DNA of 36,856 bases from Pseudomonadota bacterium (GCA_023386635.1 JAEWJH010000050.1:1-36856), one strand, 5' to 3'. Counted from the stretch's first letter, positions 21,395 through 29,868 are shown. Notes: generated by a model not told the origin, from the sequence alone. Numbers and translations are program-made.

Positions 21395-22411
21395 ATGCTG
21401 ATGACCGACATGCTGCGCACCGCTCGACTGACCTTGGGCCAAAGGACTTTGGGCGAAGTGCGTCACGACTGGACGCGGGAGGAAATCCGCGCGCTGTTCG
21501 CGCAGCCGTTTCCCAATCTGATGTTCCAGGCGCAGTCGGTGCATCGCATGCATTTCGATCCGGCCGAGGTGCAGATCTCGACCCTGCTGTCGATCAAGAC
21601 CGGCGGCTGTCCGGAAGACTGCGCCTATTGTCCACAGGCGGCGCAATACGAGACCGGCGTCAAGGCCGAGAAGCTGATGGCGGTGGAGGCGGTTCTGGAG
21701 GAAGCGCGCGCGGCGAAAGCCGGCGGCGCGACCCGCTTCTGCATGGGCGCGGCCTGGCGCTCGCCCAAGGACCGCGACATGGACAAGGTCTGCGCCATGA
21801 TCGAGGGCGTGAAGGCGCTCGGCATGGAGACCTGCGTGACGCTCGGCATGCTCTCCGGCTCGCAGACGCTGCGGCTGAAGGAGGCCGGGCTCGACTACTA
21901 CAACCACAACATCGACACCTCGCCGGAACACTACGGCGACATCATCACCACCCGCACGTTCCAGGACCGCCTCGATACGCTGGAGCGGGTGCGCGCCGCC
22001 GGCATCAATGTCTGCTGCGGCGGCATCGTCGGCATGGGCGAGAAGCCGGACGATCGCGTCGGCATGATCCACGCGCTCGCCACCATGCCGGACCATCCGC
22101 AGAGCGTGCCGATCAACATGCTGGTGCAGGTCGAAGGCACGCCGGTGTCGCACGGCCAGCAGCTCGACCCGTTCGATTTCGTGCGCACCATCGCGGTAGC
22201 GCGCATCACCATGCCGCGTTCGATGGTGCGGCTCTCGGCCGGCCGCGAGGAAATGAGCGAGGAGACGCAGGCGCTGTGCTTCCTCGCCGGCGCCAATTCG
22301 ATCTTCTACGGACCGAAGCTGCTGACCACGCCCAACCCCGGCCGCGACAAGGACATGGCGCTGCTCGACAAGCTTGGCATGGCGCCGATGGACGCGAACG
22401 GCGAAGGCTGA
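21395..22411 (+). CDS. bioB: Biotin synthase
   Basis: BioB inserts sulfur into dethiobiotin in the last step of biotin synthesis. The 338-residue radical-SAM TIM barrel has the SAM cluster motif C72-PED-C76-AY-C79. The sulfur-donating [2Fe-2S] cluster ligands are C116 (RFCMGAAWR), C147 (TCVTLGML), C207 (GINVCCGG) and R279 (MVRLSAGRE), matching C97, C128, C188 and R260 of E. coli BioB. ATG 21395 has GAGGG upstream; Met3 at 21401 is an alternative. No other bio genes are nearby, which is common for isolated bioB in this group. Confidence 0.97.
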   Translation: MLMTDMLRTARLTLGQRTLGEVRHDWTREEIRALFAQPFPNLMFQAQSVHRMHFDPAEVQISTLLSIKTGGCPEDCAYCPQAAQYETGVKAEKLMAVEAVLEEARAAKAGGATRFCMGAAWRSPKDRDMDKVCAMIEGVKALGMETCVTLGMLSGSQTLRLKEAGLDYYNHNIDTSPEHYGDIITTRTFQDRLDTLERVRAAGINVCCGGIVGMGEKPDDRVGMIHALATMPDHPQSVPINMLVQVEGTPVSHGQQLDPFDFVRTIAVARITMPRSMVRLSAGREEMSEETQALCFLAGANSIFYGPKLLTTPNPGRDKDMALLDKLGMAPMDANGEG

Positions 22412-22417
22412 ACGCCG

Positions 22418-22798
22418 TCACCCGAACTGCCGCACAAAAGTGAGCCCCGCGAACAGACCGGCGATGGCGATCACCACCGAGCCGATCACATAGAACGCAG
22501 CAAGGCCGACTTCGCCGCGTTCGTACAGAAGCGCGGCGTCGAGCGAGAATGTCGAGAACGTCGTGTAGCCGCCGAGGATGCCGGTGGTGAGGAACAGCCG
22601 CCAGTGCTGCGATGCGCCGCCGACGCCCTTGAAGGCGAAATAGCCCGCGATCACCCCCATCACGATCGAGCCGGTGATGTTGATCAAGAAGGTCGCGTAA
22701 GGAAAATGCGTGCCGAGCATCCGCACGCCGGCGAGGTTGAGGCCGTGGCGGAGCATCGCGCCGAGGCCGCCGCCGAGAAACACCATCAGATAACCCAT
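22418..22798 (-). CDS. crcB: Fluoride ion channel CrcB (Fluc)
   Basis: The 126-residue, four-helix membrane protein forms a dimeric channel that exports fluoride. Conserved family features are GGGLGAMLRHG near residue 9, YATFLINITGSIVMG in the second helix, and the TTGILGGYTTFSTFS block with the Na-site and phenylalanine motif. ATG 22798 has AAAGGACA upstream; longer upstream frames run through a terminator hairpin. Its leader carries a fluoride riboswitch. It is convergent with bioB, with only 6 nt between the stops. Confidence 0.95.
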   Translation of the reverse strand: MGYLMVFLGGGLGAMLRHGLNLAGVRMLGTHFPYATFLINITGSIVMGVIAGYFAFKGVGGASQHWRLFLTTGILGGYTTFSTFSLDAALLYERGEVGLAAFYVIGSVVIAIAGLFAGLTFVRQFG

Positions 22799-22831
22799 CG
22801 TCTGTCCTTTCGTCCGTCTGGGCGAGACGGC

Positions 22832-22856
22832 AAAAAGGCCGCCTCGCGGCGGCCCG
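22832..22856 (-). terminator. Terminator of the crcB riboswitch expression platform
   Basis: On the minus strand GGGCCGCC-GCGA-GGCGGCC is followed by TTTTTG. It sits between the fluoride aptamer and the crcB ribosome-binding site, where it would stop transcription in the absence of fluoride. Confidence 0.8.
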
Positions 22857-22904
22857 GACACACGGTCCTGCCGCCTGACGCGACTGACGCCGCGTCGGTT
22901 GTTC

Positions 22905-22975
22905 GGCAGGAGTCATCAGCCCTTACGCCGGTGTGAGCACGGCATTGGGCGGTTTCGGGGGAACCCCATCCCCAT
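22905..22975 (-). ncRNA. Fluoride riboswitch (crcB motif)
   Basis: Read on the minus strand, GGGGATGGGGTTCCCC is followed by AACCGCC, a variable hairpin, and GGCTGATGACTCCTGCC. These are the conserved blocks of the crcB-motif fluoride aptamer (GATGG-N2-TTC-N-CC, AACCGCC, CTGATG-CTCCT). It precedes crcB, the usual target, and is followed by an intrinsic terminator. Fluoride binding should favour read-through into crcB. Assignment was made by eye from the consensus, without a covariance-model score. Confidence 0.9.
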
Positions 22976-23046
22976 CGCGGCGACGCTACCCAACGGACTT
23001 GGCGTCGGTCAATCGCCGTGTATTTCCATCCGGGGGGTGTGTTTTG

Positions 23047-23060
23047 TTCGCATCTGCGAA
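23047..23060. promoter_or_regulatory. Inverted repeat upstream of tctC
   Basis: TTCGCA-TC-TGCGAA is a 6-bp inverted repeat with a 2-nt spacer, about 100 nt before the tctC start. It could be an operator for the TctCBA system. No adjacent regulator gene is present to support a specific assignment. Confidence 0.35.
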
Positions 23061-23157
23061 ACGGCGAAGATGAAATTTGCGCCGCCTACTGGACGGGGGT
23101 GGGGAAACCGGGACGTAATGTCGCATCTGCCTCAGTCTCTCCCGCAAGGATCGATCC

Positions 23158-24156
23158 ATGCCGTTCTCCCTGTCCCGCCAGCTGTGCCGGGCCTTCCTCA
23201 TTCCCGCCATCGCCGCTTTGTCCGTCGCCGCCGCACTGCCGGCACAGGCACAAGGGCAAGCACAAGGCACGATGGAATTGAAGATCATTGCGCCCGCGGC
23301 GCCGGGCGGCGGCTGGGATCAGACGGCGCGGTCGCTGCAGCAGGCGATGATCGCCGAGAAGCTGGTGAAAAACGCGCAGGTCATCAACGTCAACGGCGCC
23401 GGCGGCACGGTCGGCCTCGCGCAGTTCGTCAACGGCGCCAAGGGGGACGGCAGCCAGTTGCTGGTCAACGGCTTCGTCATGGTCGGCGCGATCCTGCTGA
23501 ACAAGTCGCCGGTGTCGCTGAAGCAGGCGACGCCGATCGCGCGGCTCACCGAAGAAACGCAGATCATGGTGGTGCCGGCCAATTCGCCGATCAGGACCGC
23601 CAAGGATCTCGCGGAAGCGGTGAAGAAGGACGTCGCCAAGGTGACCTTCGCCGGCGGCTCGGCCGGCGGCGTCGATCACATCATGGCGGCGCTGTTCGTC
23701 GGCGCGGCGGGCGCCGATGCGTCGAAGGTCAACTACGTCGCATTCTCCGGCGGCGGTGAATCGCTCGCCGCCATTCTCGGCGGCAAGGTGACGGCCGGCA
23801 TCTCCGGCTTCAGCGAATACGAAGGCCAGATCAAGGCCGGCAAGCTGCGCGCCATCGGCGTGACCTCGGCGCAGCGGCTGCCCGGCGTCGACGTGCCGAC
23901 CTTCAAGGAGCAGGGCATCGACCTCTTCCTCACCAACTGGCGTTCGGTGTTCGCGCCGCCCGGCCTCAACGATGCGCAGAAGAAAGCGCTCGGCGATCTG
24001 ATCGCGCAGGTGGTGAAGTCGAACACCTGGAAGGAGATCCTCAAGCAGAAGGGCTGGGACGACGGCTACATGCCGGCCGATCAGTTCGCGGCGTTCCTCG
24101 ACAAGGAGCAGGAGCGCGTCGCCGGGGTGATGAGGACCGTCGGTCTGGTGAAATAG
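23158..24156 (+). CDS. tctC: Tripartite tricarboxylate transporter substrate-binding protein (TctC/Bug family)
   Basis: The 332-residue periplasmic protein has a signal peptide ending in AQA (residue 31) and the Bug-family two-lobed fold. The motif APGGGWDQTARSLQ near residue 46 shapes the carboxylate pocket; INVNGAGGTVGLAQF and VDVPTFKEQGID are further family blocks. It captures a carboxylate and delivers it to TctA-TctB, encoded 13 and 518 nt downstream. ATG 23158 has AAGGAT about nine bases upstream. The ligand cannot be predicted reliably; Bug proteins bind citrate, tricarballylate, aromatic acids and others. Confidence 0.93.
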   Translation: MPFSLSRQLCRAFLIPAIAALSVAAALPAQAQGQAQGTMELKIIAPAAPGGGWDQTARSLQQAMIAEKLVKNAQVINVNGAGGTVGLAQFVNGAKGDGSQLLVNGFVMVGAILLNKSPVSLKQATPIARLTEETQIMVVPANSPIRTAKDLAEAVKKDVAKVTFAGGSAGGVDHIMAALFVGAAGADASKVNYVAFSGGGESLAAILGGKVTAGISGFSEYEGQIKAGKLRAIGVTSAQRLPGVDVPTFKEQGIDLFLTNWRSVFAPPGLNDAQKKALGDLIAQVVKSNTWKEILKQKGWDDGYMPADQFAAFLDKEQERVAGVMRTVGLVK

Positions 24157-24169
24157 GCGCGGCATCATC

Positions 24170-24664
24170 ATGACATCGTCGGACGACGCGGTGACACCGC
24201 AACAGCCGGCGCGGCCCGACAAGCCCGCGCTGGCCATCGCCGCCGTGTTGCTGCTGCTGGCGCTGGCGATCTTCTGGGACACGCATACGCTGGAGCTGGC
24301 GCCGACCTACGGCCTCGGTCCGAAGGCGATGCCTTATGTGATCGCCAGCGGTCTCGCGGTGCTGGCGCTCGCCAACGCGGTGATGGCCTGGCGCGGCGGG
24401 TTTCCGCCGCGCGAGAGTCTCGACAGCCGCGCCATCGTCCTGATCCTCGGCGGCTTCGCTGCGCTGATCGCTCTGATCGGGCTCGGCGGCGGCTTCATCA
24501 TCGCCACGGCGGTGCTGTTCACGGCGACGTCGGCGGCGTTCGGCCGCCGCGCGATCCACATCGATTTCGGCATCGGTCTGGTGCTCGGGATCGCGGTCTT
24601 CCTGCTGTTCGACAAGCTGCTGACGCTGGCGCTGCCGGCGGGTCCGCTGGAACGGCTGTTCTGA
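24170..24664 (+). CDS. tctB: Tripartite tricarboxylate transporter TctB (second system)
   Basis: The 164-residue protein has a hydrophilic N-terminus of about 18 residues and about four to five membrane segments. The stretch YGLGPKAMPYVIASGLAVLAL takes the place of the usual TctB GPxxFP motif before the second helix. It lies between tctC and tctA with gaps of 13 and 10 nt, so the three form one operon. It is distinct in sequence from the TctB at the window start. Its role is to form the small membrane component of the importer. Confidence 0.85.
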   Translation: MTSSDDAVTPQQPARPDKPALAIAAVLLLLALAIFWDTHTLELAPTYGLGPKAMPYVIASGLAVLALANAVMAWRGGFPPRESLDSRAIVLILGGFAALIALIGLGGGFIIATAVLFTATSAAFGRRAIHIDFGIGLVLGIAVFLLFDKLLTLALPAGPLERLF

Positions 24665-24674
24665 GGCCCATCCC

Positions 24675-26174
24675 ATGGATACGTTCTACGCGCTGTTGCA
24701 CGGGCTGACGATCGCGGCGCAGCCGCTCAATCTTCTCTATGCCCTGATCGGCGTGCTGCTCGGCACGGCCGTTGGCGTGTTGCCGGGAATCGGCCCTGCG
24801 CTCACCGTCGCGCTGCTGCTGCCGATTACCTTCAAGCTCGATCCGGCCGGCTCGCTGATCATGTTCGCCGGCATTTATTACGGCGGCATGTATGGCGGCT
24901 CGACGACCTCGATCCTGATCAACACGCCGGGCGAAAGCGCGTCGATGGTCACGGCGCTCGAAGGCAACAAGATGGCCAAGGCCGGCCGCGGTGGTCCGGC
25001 GCTCGCCACCGCCGCGATCGGCTCGTTCGTTGCCGGCACGCTGGCGACACTCGGCATCGTCTTCCTCGCGCCCTGGCTTGTCTCGGTGGCGGTGAATTTC
25101 GGCCCGGAGGATTATTTCGCGCTGATGTGCGTCGCCTTCATCACCGTGTCGGCGACGTTCGGCGATTCTCCGGTGCGCGGGTTGATCTCGCTGTTCATCG
25201 GCCTGGCGCTCGGCCTGATGGGCATCGACAAGCTCACCGGGCAGGCGCGGCTGACCTTCGGGGTGCCGGACCTGCTCGACGGCGTCGAGGTGACGACGCT
25301 GGCCGTCGGCCTGTTCGCGATCGGCGAGGCGCTCTACGTGGCCTCGCGCCGGCACCTTGGTGAGGAAAAACTCGAGCCGGTGCGCGGCTCCTTGTGGATG
25401 ACGAAGCAGGACTGGAAGCGGTCGTTCTGGCCGTGGATCCGCGGCACGCTGTTCGGCTTTCCGATCGGCGCGCTGCCGGCGGGTGGCGCGGAGATTCCGA
25501 CCTTCCTGTCGTATTCGACCGAACGCAGGTTGACGAAACATCCGGAGGAATTCGGCCACGGCGCCATCGAAGGCGTCGCCGGCCCGGAAGCGGCGAACAA
25601 TGCGTCGGCGGCCGGCACGCTGGTGCCGCTCCTGACGCTCGGCCTGCCGACCTCGGCGACAGCGGCGATGATGCTCGCGGGCTTCCAGCAATACGGTCTC
25701 AATCCGGGGCCGCTGTTGTTCGCCGAACGGCCGGACCTGGTGTGGGGCCTGATCGCCAGCCTGTTCATCGCCAACGCGATGCTGCTGGTGCTCAACCTCC
25801 CGCTGGTCGGCCTGTGGGTACGGCTGCTCGCGATCCCGCAGCCGTGGCTCTACGCCGGCATTCTCGTGTTCGCGACCATGGGCACGGTGGCCGCCAAGCC
25901 TTCAGTGGTCGAACTCACCATGCTGGTGGTGTTCGGCGTGATGGGCTTTCTGATGCGTCGGTTCGATTTTCCGGTGGCGCCGGTGGTGGTCGGGTTGATC
26001 CTCGGTCCGGTCGCGGAATCGCAACTGCGCCGCGCGCTGCAGATCAGCCTCGGCGATCCGATGGTGCTGCTGCAAAGCCCGATGTCGGCGACCCTGCTCG
26101 GCCTCGCGCTGCTCGCTCTGCTCGCGCCGTTCGTGCTGCGCGGCATGAGCCGTTTCAGGGCGGCCGAGGATTGA
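24675..26174 (+). CDS. tctA: Tripartite tricarboxylate transporter TctA (second system)
   Basis: The 499-residue large permease has about ten to twelve membrane segments. Signature blocks are GVLPGIGPALTVALLLPITF near residue 35, the GGSTTSILINTPGE loop near residue 75, GALPAGGAEIPTFLSY near residue 265 and PEAANNASAAGTLVPLLTLG near residue 305. It completes a tctC-tctB-tctA operon. The signatures differ from the TctA at 562-2070 (PGIGPAL versus PGLGGAN), so the two systems probably carry different substrates. Confidence 0.93.
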   Translation: MDTFYALLHGLTIAAQPLNLLYALIGVLLGTAVGVLPGIGPALTVALLLPITFKLDPAGSLIMFAGIYYGGMYGGSTTSILINTPGESASMVTALEGNKMAKAGRGGPALATAAIGSFVAGTLATLGIVFLAPWLVSVAVNFGPEDYFALMCVAFITVSATFGDSPVRGLISLFIGLALGLMGIDKLTGQARLTFGVPDLLDGVEVTTLAVGLFAIGEALYVASRRHLGEEKLEPVRGSLWMTKQDWKRSFWPWIRGTLFGFPIGALPAGGAEIPTFLSYSTERRLTKHPEEFGHGAIEGVAGPEAANNASAAGTLVPLLTLGLPTSATAAMMLAGFQQYGLNPGPLLFAERPDLVWGLIASLFIANAMLLVLNLPLVGLWVRLLAIPQPWLYAGILVFATMGTVAAKPSVVELTMLVVFGVMGFLMRRFDFPVAPVVVGLILGPVAESQLRRALQISLGDPMVLLQSPMSATLLGLALLALLAPFVLRGMSRFRAAED

Positions 26175-26210
26175 GCGCAGGGAGTCTGGGTCCCATGCTT
26201 CTCTCTCCGA

Positions 26211-26325
26211 GCCTTATGGTGAGGAGCATCGCATTAGCGATGCGTCTCGAACCATGAGGCGGGCGCAGCGCTGTGGCCGCCTCGTCCTTCGAGACGCGGG
26301 CTTCGCCCACTCCTCAGGATGAGGC
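26211..26325. repeat. Intergenic repeat, longest copy of the 'GTGAGGAGCATCGC' family
   Basis: The element starts GCCTTATGGTGAGGAGCATCGC, has GCGTCTCGAACCATGAGGC, then CCTCGTCCTTCGAGACGCGG, and ends CTCCTCAGGATGAGGC. Each end can fold back (ATGAGGC/GCCTTAT and GCCTCGTC/GGATGAGGC). Partial relatives are at 9992-10041 and 17749-17798. Confidence 0.75.
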
Positions 26326-26353
26326 GGGGAAAATTACGCCGTTCTCCTTCCAC

Positions 26354-26440
26354 GTCATGCGCGGACTTGGTCCGCGCATCCCGCTTAGGCTGATAGGGTG
26401 CTAACCTCATCGAGATGGCCGGAACAAGTCCGGCCATGAC
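26354..26440. repeat. 87-bp two-hairpin intergenic palindromic element, copy 2
   Basis: This copy has GTCATG and CATGAC ends, stems at 26357-26379 and 26415-26437, and the same 87-bp length as copy 1 at 7286-7372. Stem sequences differ between copies but stay fully paired. Confidence 0.85.
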
Positions 26441-26515
26441 GTTGAGAGAGAATGGCCGTCTCACCCTTCAAGGCATCTCTGCGCGAAGCCAACTCAGGAT
26501 GAAGCCGCCACGTTC

Positions 26516-27841
26516 TTACAGCATCCCCAGCATGCGCGGCAGGAACAGCGAGATTTCGGGAATGTAGGTCACCATCGCCAGGAAGATCAGCATGGTGATC
26601 AGCCACGGCAGCGTCGCCACCGTGAGTTCGGTGATCCCCATCCTCGCGATGCCAGAGGCCACATAGAGGTTGAGGCCGACCGGCGGATGGCACAGGCCGA
26701 CCTCCATGTTCACCACCATCAGGATGCCGAGATGGATGGGGTGGATGCCGAGCCCGGCGGCGATCGGGAACAGGATCGGCGCGGTGATCAGCACGATGGA
26801 GGAGGGCTCCATCACGTTGCCGGCGATCAGCAACAGGACGTTGACCACCAGCAGGAACTCGATCCAGCTGATGCCGCTGTCCTTGATCCAGCTCGTCATC
26901 GCCTGCGGGATCTGCTCGCTGGTCATGAGGAACGAGAACATCACAGCGTTGGTGATGATATAGAGGATCATCGCGCTCATATTCGCCGAGGACAGCAGCA
27001 CGCGCGGCACGTCGCGCAGCGTCATGTCCTTGTAGACGAACACGGCGATGACGAAGGCATAGACCGCGCTGACCGCGGCGGCTTCGGTCGGTGTGAACCA
27101 GCCGGCATAGATGCCGCCGAGCACGATGACGATTAGCAGCAGGCCCCAGACTGATTCCCGGAAGGCGGTGAAGGTCTCGCGCCAGGTCGCCTTCGGCAAC
27201 CGCGGATAATCGTTCTTCCACGCGCGGTACCATGTGGTGAAACCCAGCATGGTCGCGAGGATGAGGCCGGGGATCACGCCGGCGATGAACAGTTGTCCGA
27301 CCGAGGCCGACAGCACGCGGGCGCCGTCCGGCCCGATCGCGGTGCTGCCGCCGGTCGCGACCGCGAACAGCACCATGACGATTGATGGGGGAATGAGGAT
27401 GCCGAGCGCGCCCGACGTGGCGATCACGCCGGCGCCGAACCGCTTGGGGAAGCCCTGCTGTACCATCGCCGGCAGGATGATCGAGCCGACGGCGATCACG
27501 GTGGCCGGCGAGGAGCCGGACACGGCGGCGAACAGCGCGCAGGCCATCACGCCAGCGAGGCCGAGGCCGCCATACCAGTGACCGATCATCGACGTGGCGA
27601 AACGGATCATGCGTCGCGCCACGCCGCCATGGGTGAGGAAATTGCCGGCGAGGATGAAGAACGGGATCGCCATGATCTCGAAGCTCTCGATGCCTGTGAA
27701 GAGCTTGAGAGCCACCGCCTCGATCGGCACCGTGGTCAGGAAGAACAGGAAGGTGAGAACCGTGAGGCCGAGCGCGATCGAGATCGGCATGCCGGTCAGC
27801 ATCAGCGCGATCAGCAGTCCGAAGATGATGGCGGCGTTCAT
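26516..27841 (-). CDS. dctM: TRAP transporter large permease DctM
   Basis: The 441-residue protein has about twelve membrane segments and is the ion-coupled channel subunit of a TRAP transporter. Typical DctM blocks are GMPISIALG near residue 17, FFILAGNFLTHGGVARR near residue 61, the SGSSPATVIAVGSI loop near residue 107 and GILIPPSIVMVLFAVATGGS near residue 146. The segment EVGLCHPPVGLNLYVASGI near residue 385 is also conserved. Its start overlaps the dctQ stop by 4 nt (ATGA), so translation is probably coupled. Together with DctP it should import a C4-dicarboxylate or similar acid. Confidence 0.95.
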   Translation of the reverse strand: MNAAIIFGLLIALMLTGMPISIALGLTVLTFLFFLTTVPIEAVALKLFTGIESFEIMAIPFFILAGNFLTHGGVARRMIRFATSMIGHWYGGLGLAGVMACALFAAVSGSSPATVIAVGSIILPAMVQQGFPKRFGAGVIATSGALGILIPPSIVMVLFAVATGGSTAIGPDGARVLSASVGQLFIAGVIPGLILATMLGFTTWYRAWKNDYPRLPKATWRETFTAFRESVWGLLLIVIVLGGIYAGWFTPTEAAAVSAVYAFVIAVFVYKDMTLRDVPRVLLSSANMSAMILYIITNAVMFSFLMTSEQIPQAMTSWIKDSGISWIEFLLVVNVLLLIAGNVMEPSSIVLITAPILFPIAAGLGIHPIHLGILMVVNMEVGLCHPPVGLNLYVASGIARMGITELTVATLPWLITMLIFLAMVTYIPEISLFLPRMLGML

Positions 27842-28404
27842 TGCTGCACCACGCCTTTGACGGTCGGGACGTCGAGGCCCTCGACCTCACCGGGGTCGTG
27901 ATGCGGCAGGTCGCCGGTGCGGAAATAAGCCCAGGCGACCTGCAGGAAGCGGAAGCACATGAGGTATGAGCCGAGCGGCACGCACAGGAACACGATCCAG
28001 CGCGGCAGTTCGAGATCGGGCGATACCTGCCCCGTGCCGATCAGTTCGTAACAGAAGGCGGCGCCCATGGTGCCGACGACGGCGGTGAACAGCGCGCCAC
28101 AGAACAGGCCGAACAGGATCACCCAGCGGCGGGACGCAGGCTTCAGCAGGTTCACCAGCACGTCGACGCCGACATGGATGCCGGTGCGCACGCCGTAGGC
28201 GGCGCCGAACTTCGCCATCCACACGAACATGTAGATGCACAGTTCCTGCGCCCAGGTGAGATCGATCGGATAGAAGATCGGATAGAGCGCCGGGATGCCG
28301 ACCAGATAGCGTTGCGTCACCGCAGCGAAGATCAGCAAGGTCGCCGCCGCGATCAACGTCGCGATCAGGATCTCTTCGAGCCGGTCGAGTATCCGCAGAA
28401 GCAT
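27838..28404 (-). CDS. dctQ: TRAP transporter small permease DctQ
   Basis: The 188-residue protein has four membrane segments (about 10-32, 50-72, 90-115 and 135-157), as DctQ subunits do. The pattern TWAQELCIYMFVWMAKFGAAYGVRTG and the following HVGVDVLVNLL are typical. The C-terminus is a long acidic cytoplasmic tail (HHDPGEVEGLD). ATG 28404 has GGGGGA upstream. It is separated from dctP by 279 nt with a terminator, and overlaps dctM. It may have a separate promoter. Confidence 0.92.
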   Translation of the reverse strand: MLLRILDRLEEILIATLIAAATLLIFAAVTQRYLVGIPALYPIFYPIDLTWAQELCIYMFVWMAKFGAAYGVRTGIHVGVDVLVNLLKPASRRWVILFGLFCGALFTAVVGTMGAAFCYELIGTGQVSPDLELPRWIVFLCVPLGSYLMCFRFLQVAWAYFRTGDLPHHDPGEVEGLDVPTVKGVVQQ

Positions 28405-28643
28405 CGTGTCCCCCAGGTGGGCGTCCTCATGGCGCGCGGCAGGCGATGATCGCGTCCGCCCTGTCGCTCCGCCACCCCCGCAGCGTGTCAGTTTTTGCTG
28501 TGAGCACGATCTCGTCGGAAACCGCTTCATACCCTCGGGACAAGCCCAGGGCATTCGTCGGGATCATGCTCCAGGTGTTGGGCGGTAAGTGTCGTCTGGC
28601 GATGACAATGACCGGCGGGTGACGCCGATCATTGCTGCTGGTC
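28405..28643. other. Spacer between the dctP terminator and dctQ
   Basis: No convincing gene lies here. A 72-residue frame on the minus strand has no family resemblance. If the upstream terminator is efficient, this spacer must hold a promoter for dctQM; I cannot point to clear -35 and -10 boxes. Confidence 0.4.
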
Positions 28644-28674
28644 AAAAAAAGAGGCCGCCGGAGCCCGGCGGCCT
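28644..28674 (-). terminator. Terminator between dctP and dctQM
   Basis: On the minus strand AGGCCGCCGG and CCGGCGGCCT (28652-28661 and 28665-28674) form a 10-bp stem with a 3-nt loop, followed by CTTTTTTT. It lies 10 nt after dctP. It probably lets the binding protein be made in excess of the permease. Confidence 0.92.
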
Positions 28675-28683
28675 GTCGTTGGG

Positions 28684-29679
28684 TTAGTGGGCGCCGATCG
28701 CCTTCTGGACCTCGGCGATCGAATCCTTGCCGACGCGCTTGCCCATGTCGGCGTAGATCGGCTCCATCGCCTTCTTCATCGCGTTCATTTCATCCGCGGT
28801 GAGGGTGAGGAACTGGGTCTTGCCCTTCTTCTTCATCTCCTCGAGCGCTTCGGCATTTTCCTTCGCCGAGATGTGGTTGCCGTATTCGGTGGCTTCCTTG
28901 AGCGCCTTGGTGAGCTGGCCGCGGACATCGTTCGGCAGGCCGTCCCAGAACTTCTTGTTCACGACGACGACATAGCCGATGTAGCCGTGGTTGGTCAGCG
29001 TCGTGTACTTCTGCACCTCGTCCATCTTCTGCGTGTACATGTTGGACGGGGTGTTCTCCTGGCCGTCGACGACGCCGGTCTGCAGCGCCTGATAGACCTC
29101 GGAGAACGCCATCACCTGCGGGATGGCGCCGAGCGCGCGGAACTGGGCTTCCAGCACCTTGGACGACTGGATGCGGAATTTCAGGCCCTTGTAGTCCTCC
29201 GGCTTGCGCAGCGGCTTGTTGGCGCTCATCTGCTTGAAGCCGTTGTCCCAGTAGGCGAGGCCGACCATGCCCTTCGGCTCCAGCAGCTTGAGCATCTTCT
29301 GGCCGATCGGACCTTCGGTGACCTTGCGCAGCGCGTCGAGGCTCGGGATCAGGAACGGCAGGTCGAACACCTCGAATTCCTTGATGCCGATCGGGCCGAA
29401 CTTGGAGTTCGACGGCGCGAGCATCTGCACGGCGCCAAGCTGCATCGCCTCGAGCTCTTCCTTGTCCTTGTAGAGCGTCGAGTTGTGATAGACCTCGATC
29501 TTCACCTTGCCATTCGTATATTTCTCGCCGAGTTCCTTGAACTTCTCGGCTGCCTTGCCCTTCGGTGTGTCGGGCGCGACGACGTGTGAGAATTTCAGGA
29601 CGATCGGCGCCTGCGCGTGTGCGGCGCTCAGGCTGGCGGCAAAGGCGAGGGCCGCAGCCGCGGCGATCAAGCGTTTCAT
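28684..29679 (-). CDS. dctP: TRAP transporter substrate-binding protein DctP
   Basis: The 331-residue periplasmic protein has a signal peptide cleaved after AHA (residue 22). The mature start IVLKFSHVVAPDTPKGKAAEKFKEL is the DctP family signature, and the carboxylate-binding arginine is R169 in GLKFRIQSS. GVVDGQENTPSN near residue 202 is also conserved. The close match to the C4-dicarboxylate group (malate, succinate, fumarate) suggests those ligands. ATG 29679 has GAGGAA upstream; the 14-residue longer frame is unlikely. The gene is first in dctPQM and is followed by a terminator. Confidence 0.95.
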   Translation of the reverse strand: MKRLIAAAAALAFAASLSAAHAQAPIVLKFSHVVAPDTPKGKAAEKFKELGEKYTNGKVKIEVYHNSTLYKDKEELEAMQLGAVQMLAPSNSKFGPIGIKEFEVFDLPFLIPSLDALRKVTEGPIGQKMLKLLEPKGMVGLAYWDNGFKQMSANKPLRKPEDYKGLKFRIQSSKVLEAQFRALGAIPQVMAFSEVYQALQTGVVDGQENTPSNMYTQKMDEVQKYTTLTNHGYIGYVVVVNKKFWDGLPNDVRGQLTKALKEATEYGNHISAKENAEALEEMKKKGKTQFLTLTADEMNAMKKAMEPIYADMGKRVGKDSIAEVQKAIGAH

Positions 29680-29868
29680 CGTGTTTCCTCCGGCGTTTTT
29701 TTGTCGCATATCCTGCGGCACATTAGCCTAGGGAGCGGGGCTGGCAAGCGCGCGCCGGCAAAGACGGTGAGGAAGGCCCCTGATGTTGCGCTGCCGCGAG
29801 ATGAGGTTGGCGATTTCGGCAGGCAGGCATCGTGACTTGCTGCGGGCGCGAACGTAAAAGCAGGTCAC

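Larger units (their letters stand above)
26175..26515. other. Intergenic region filled by two repeat families
   Basis: This gap between convergent tctA and dctM contains the repeats described at 26211-26325 and 26354-26440. I see no gene or clear terminator in the rest. Confidence 0.7.

Noticed and set aside
28427..28645. 72-codon minus-strand open frame between dctP and dctQ
   Set aside because: No ribosome-binding site or family likeness, and it lies immediately after the dctP terminator.
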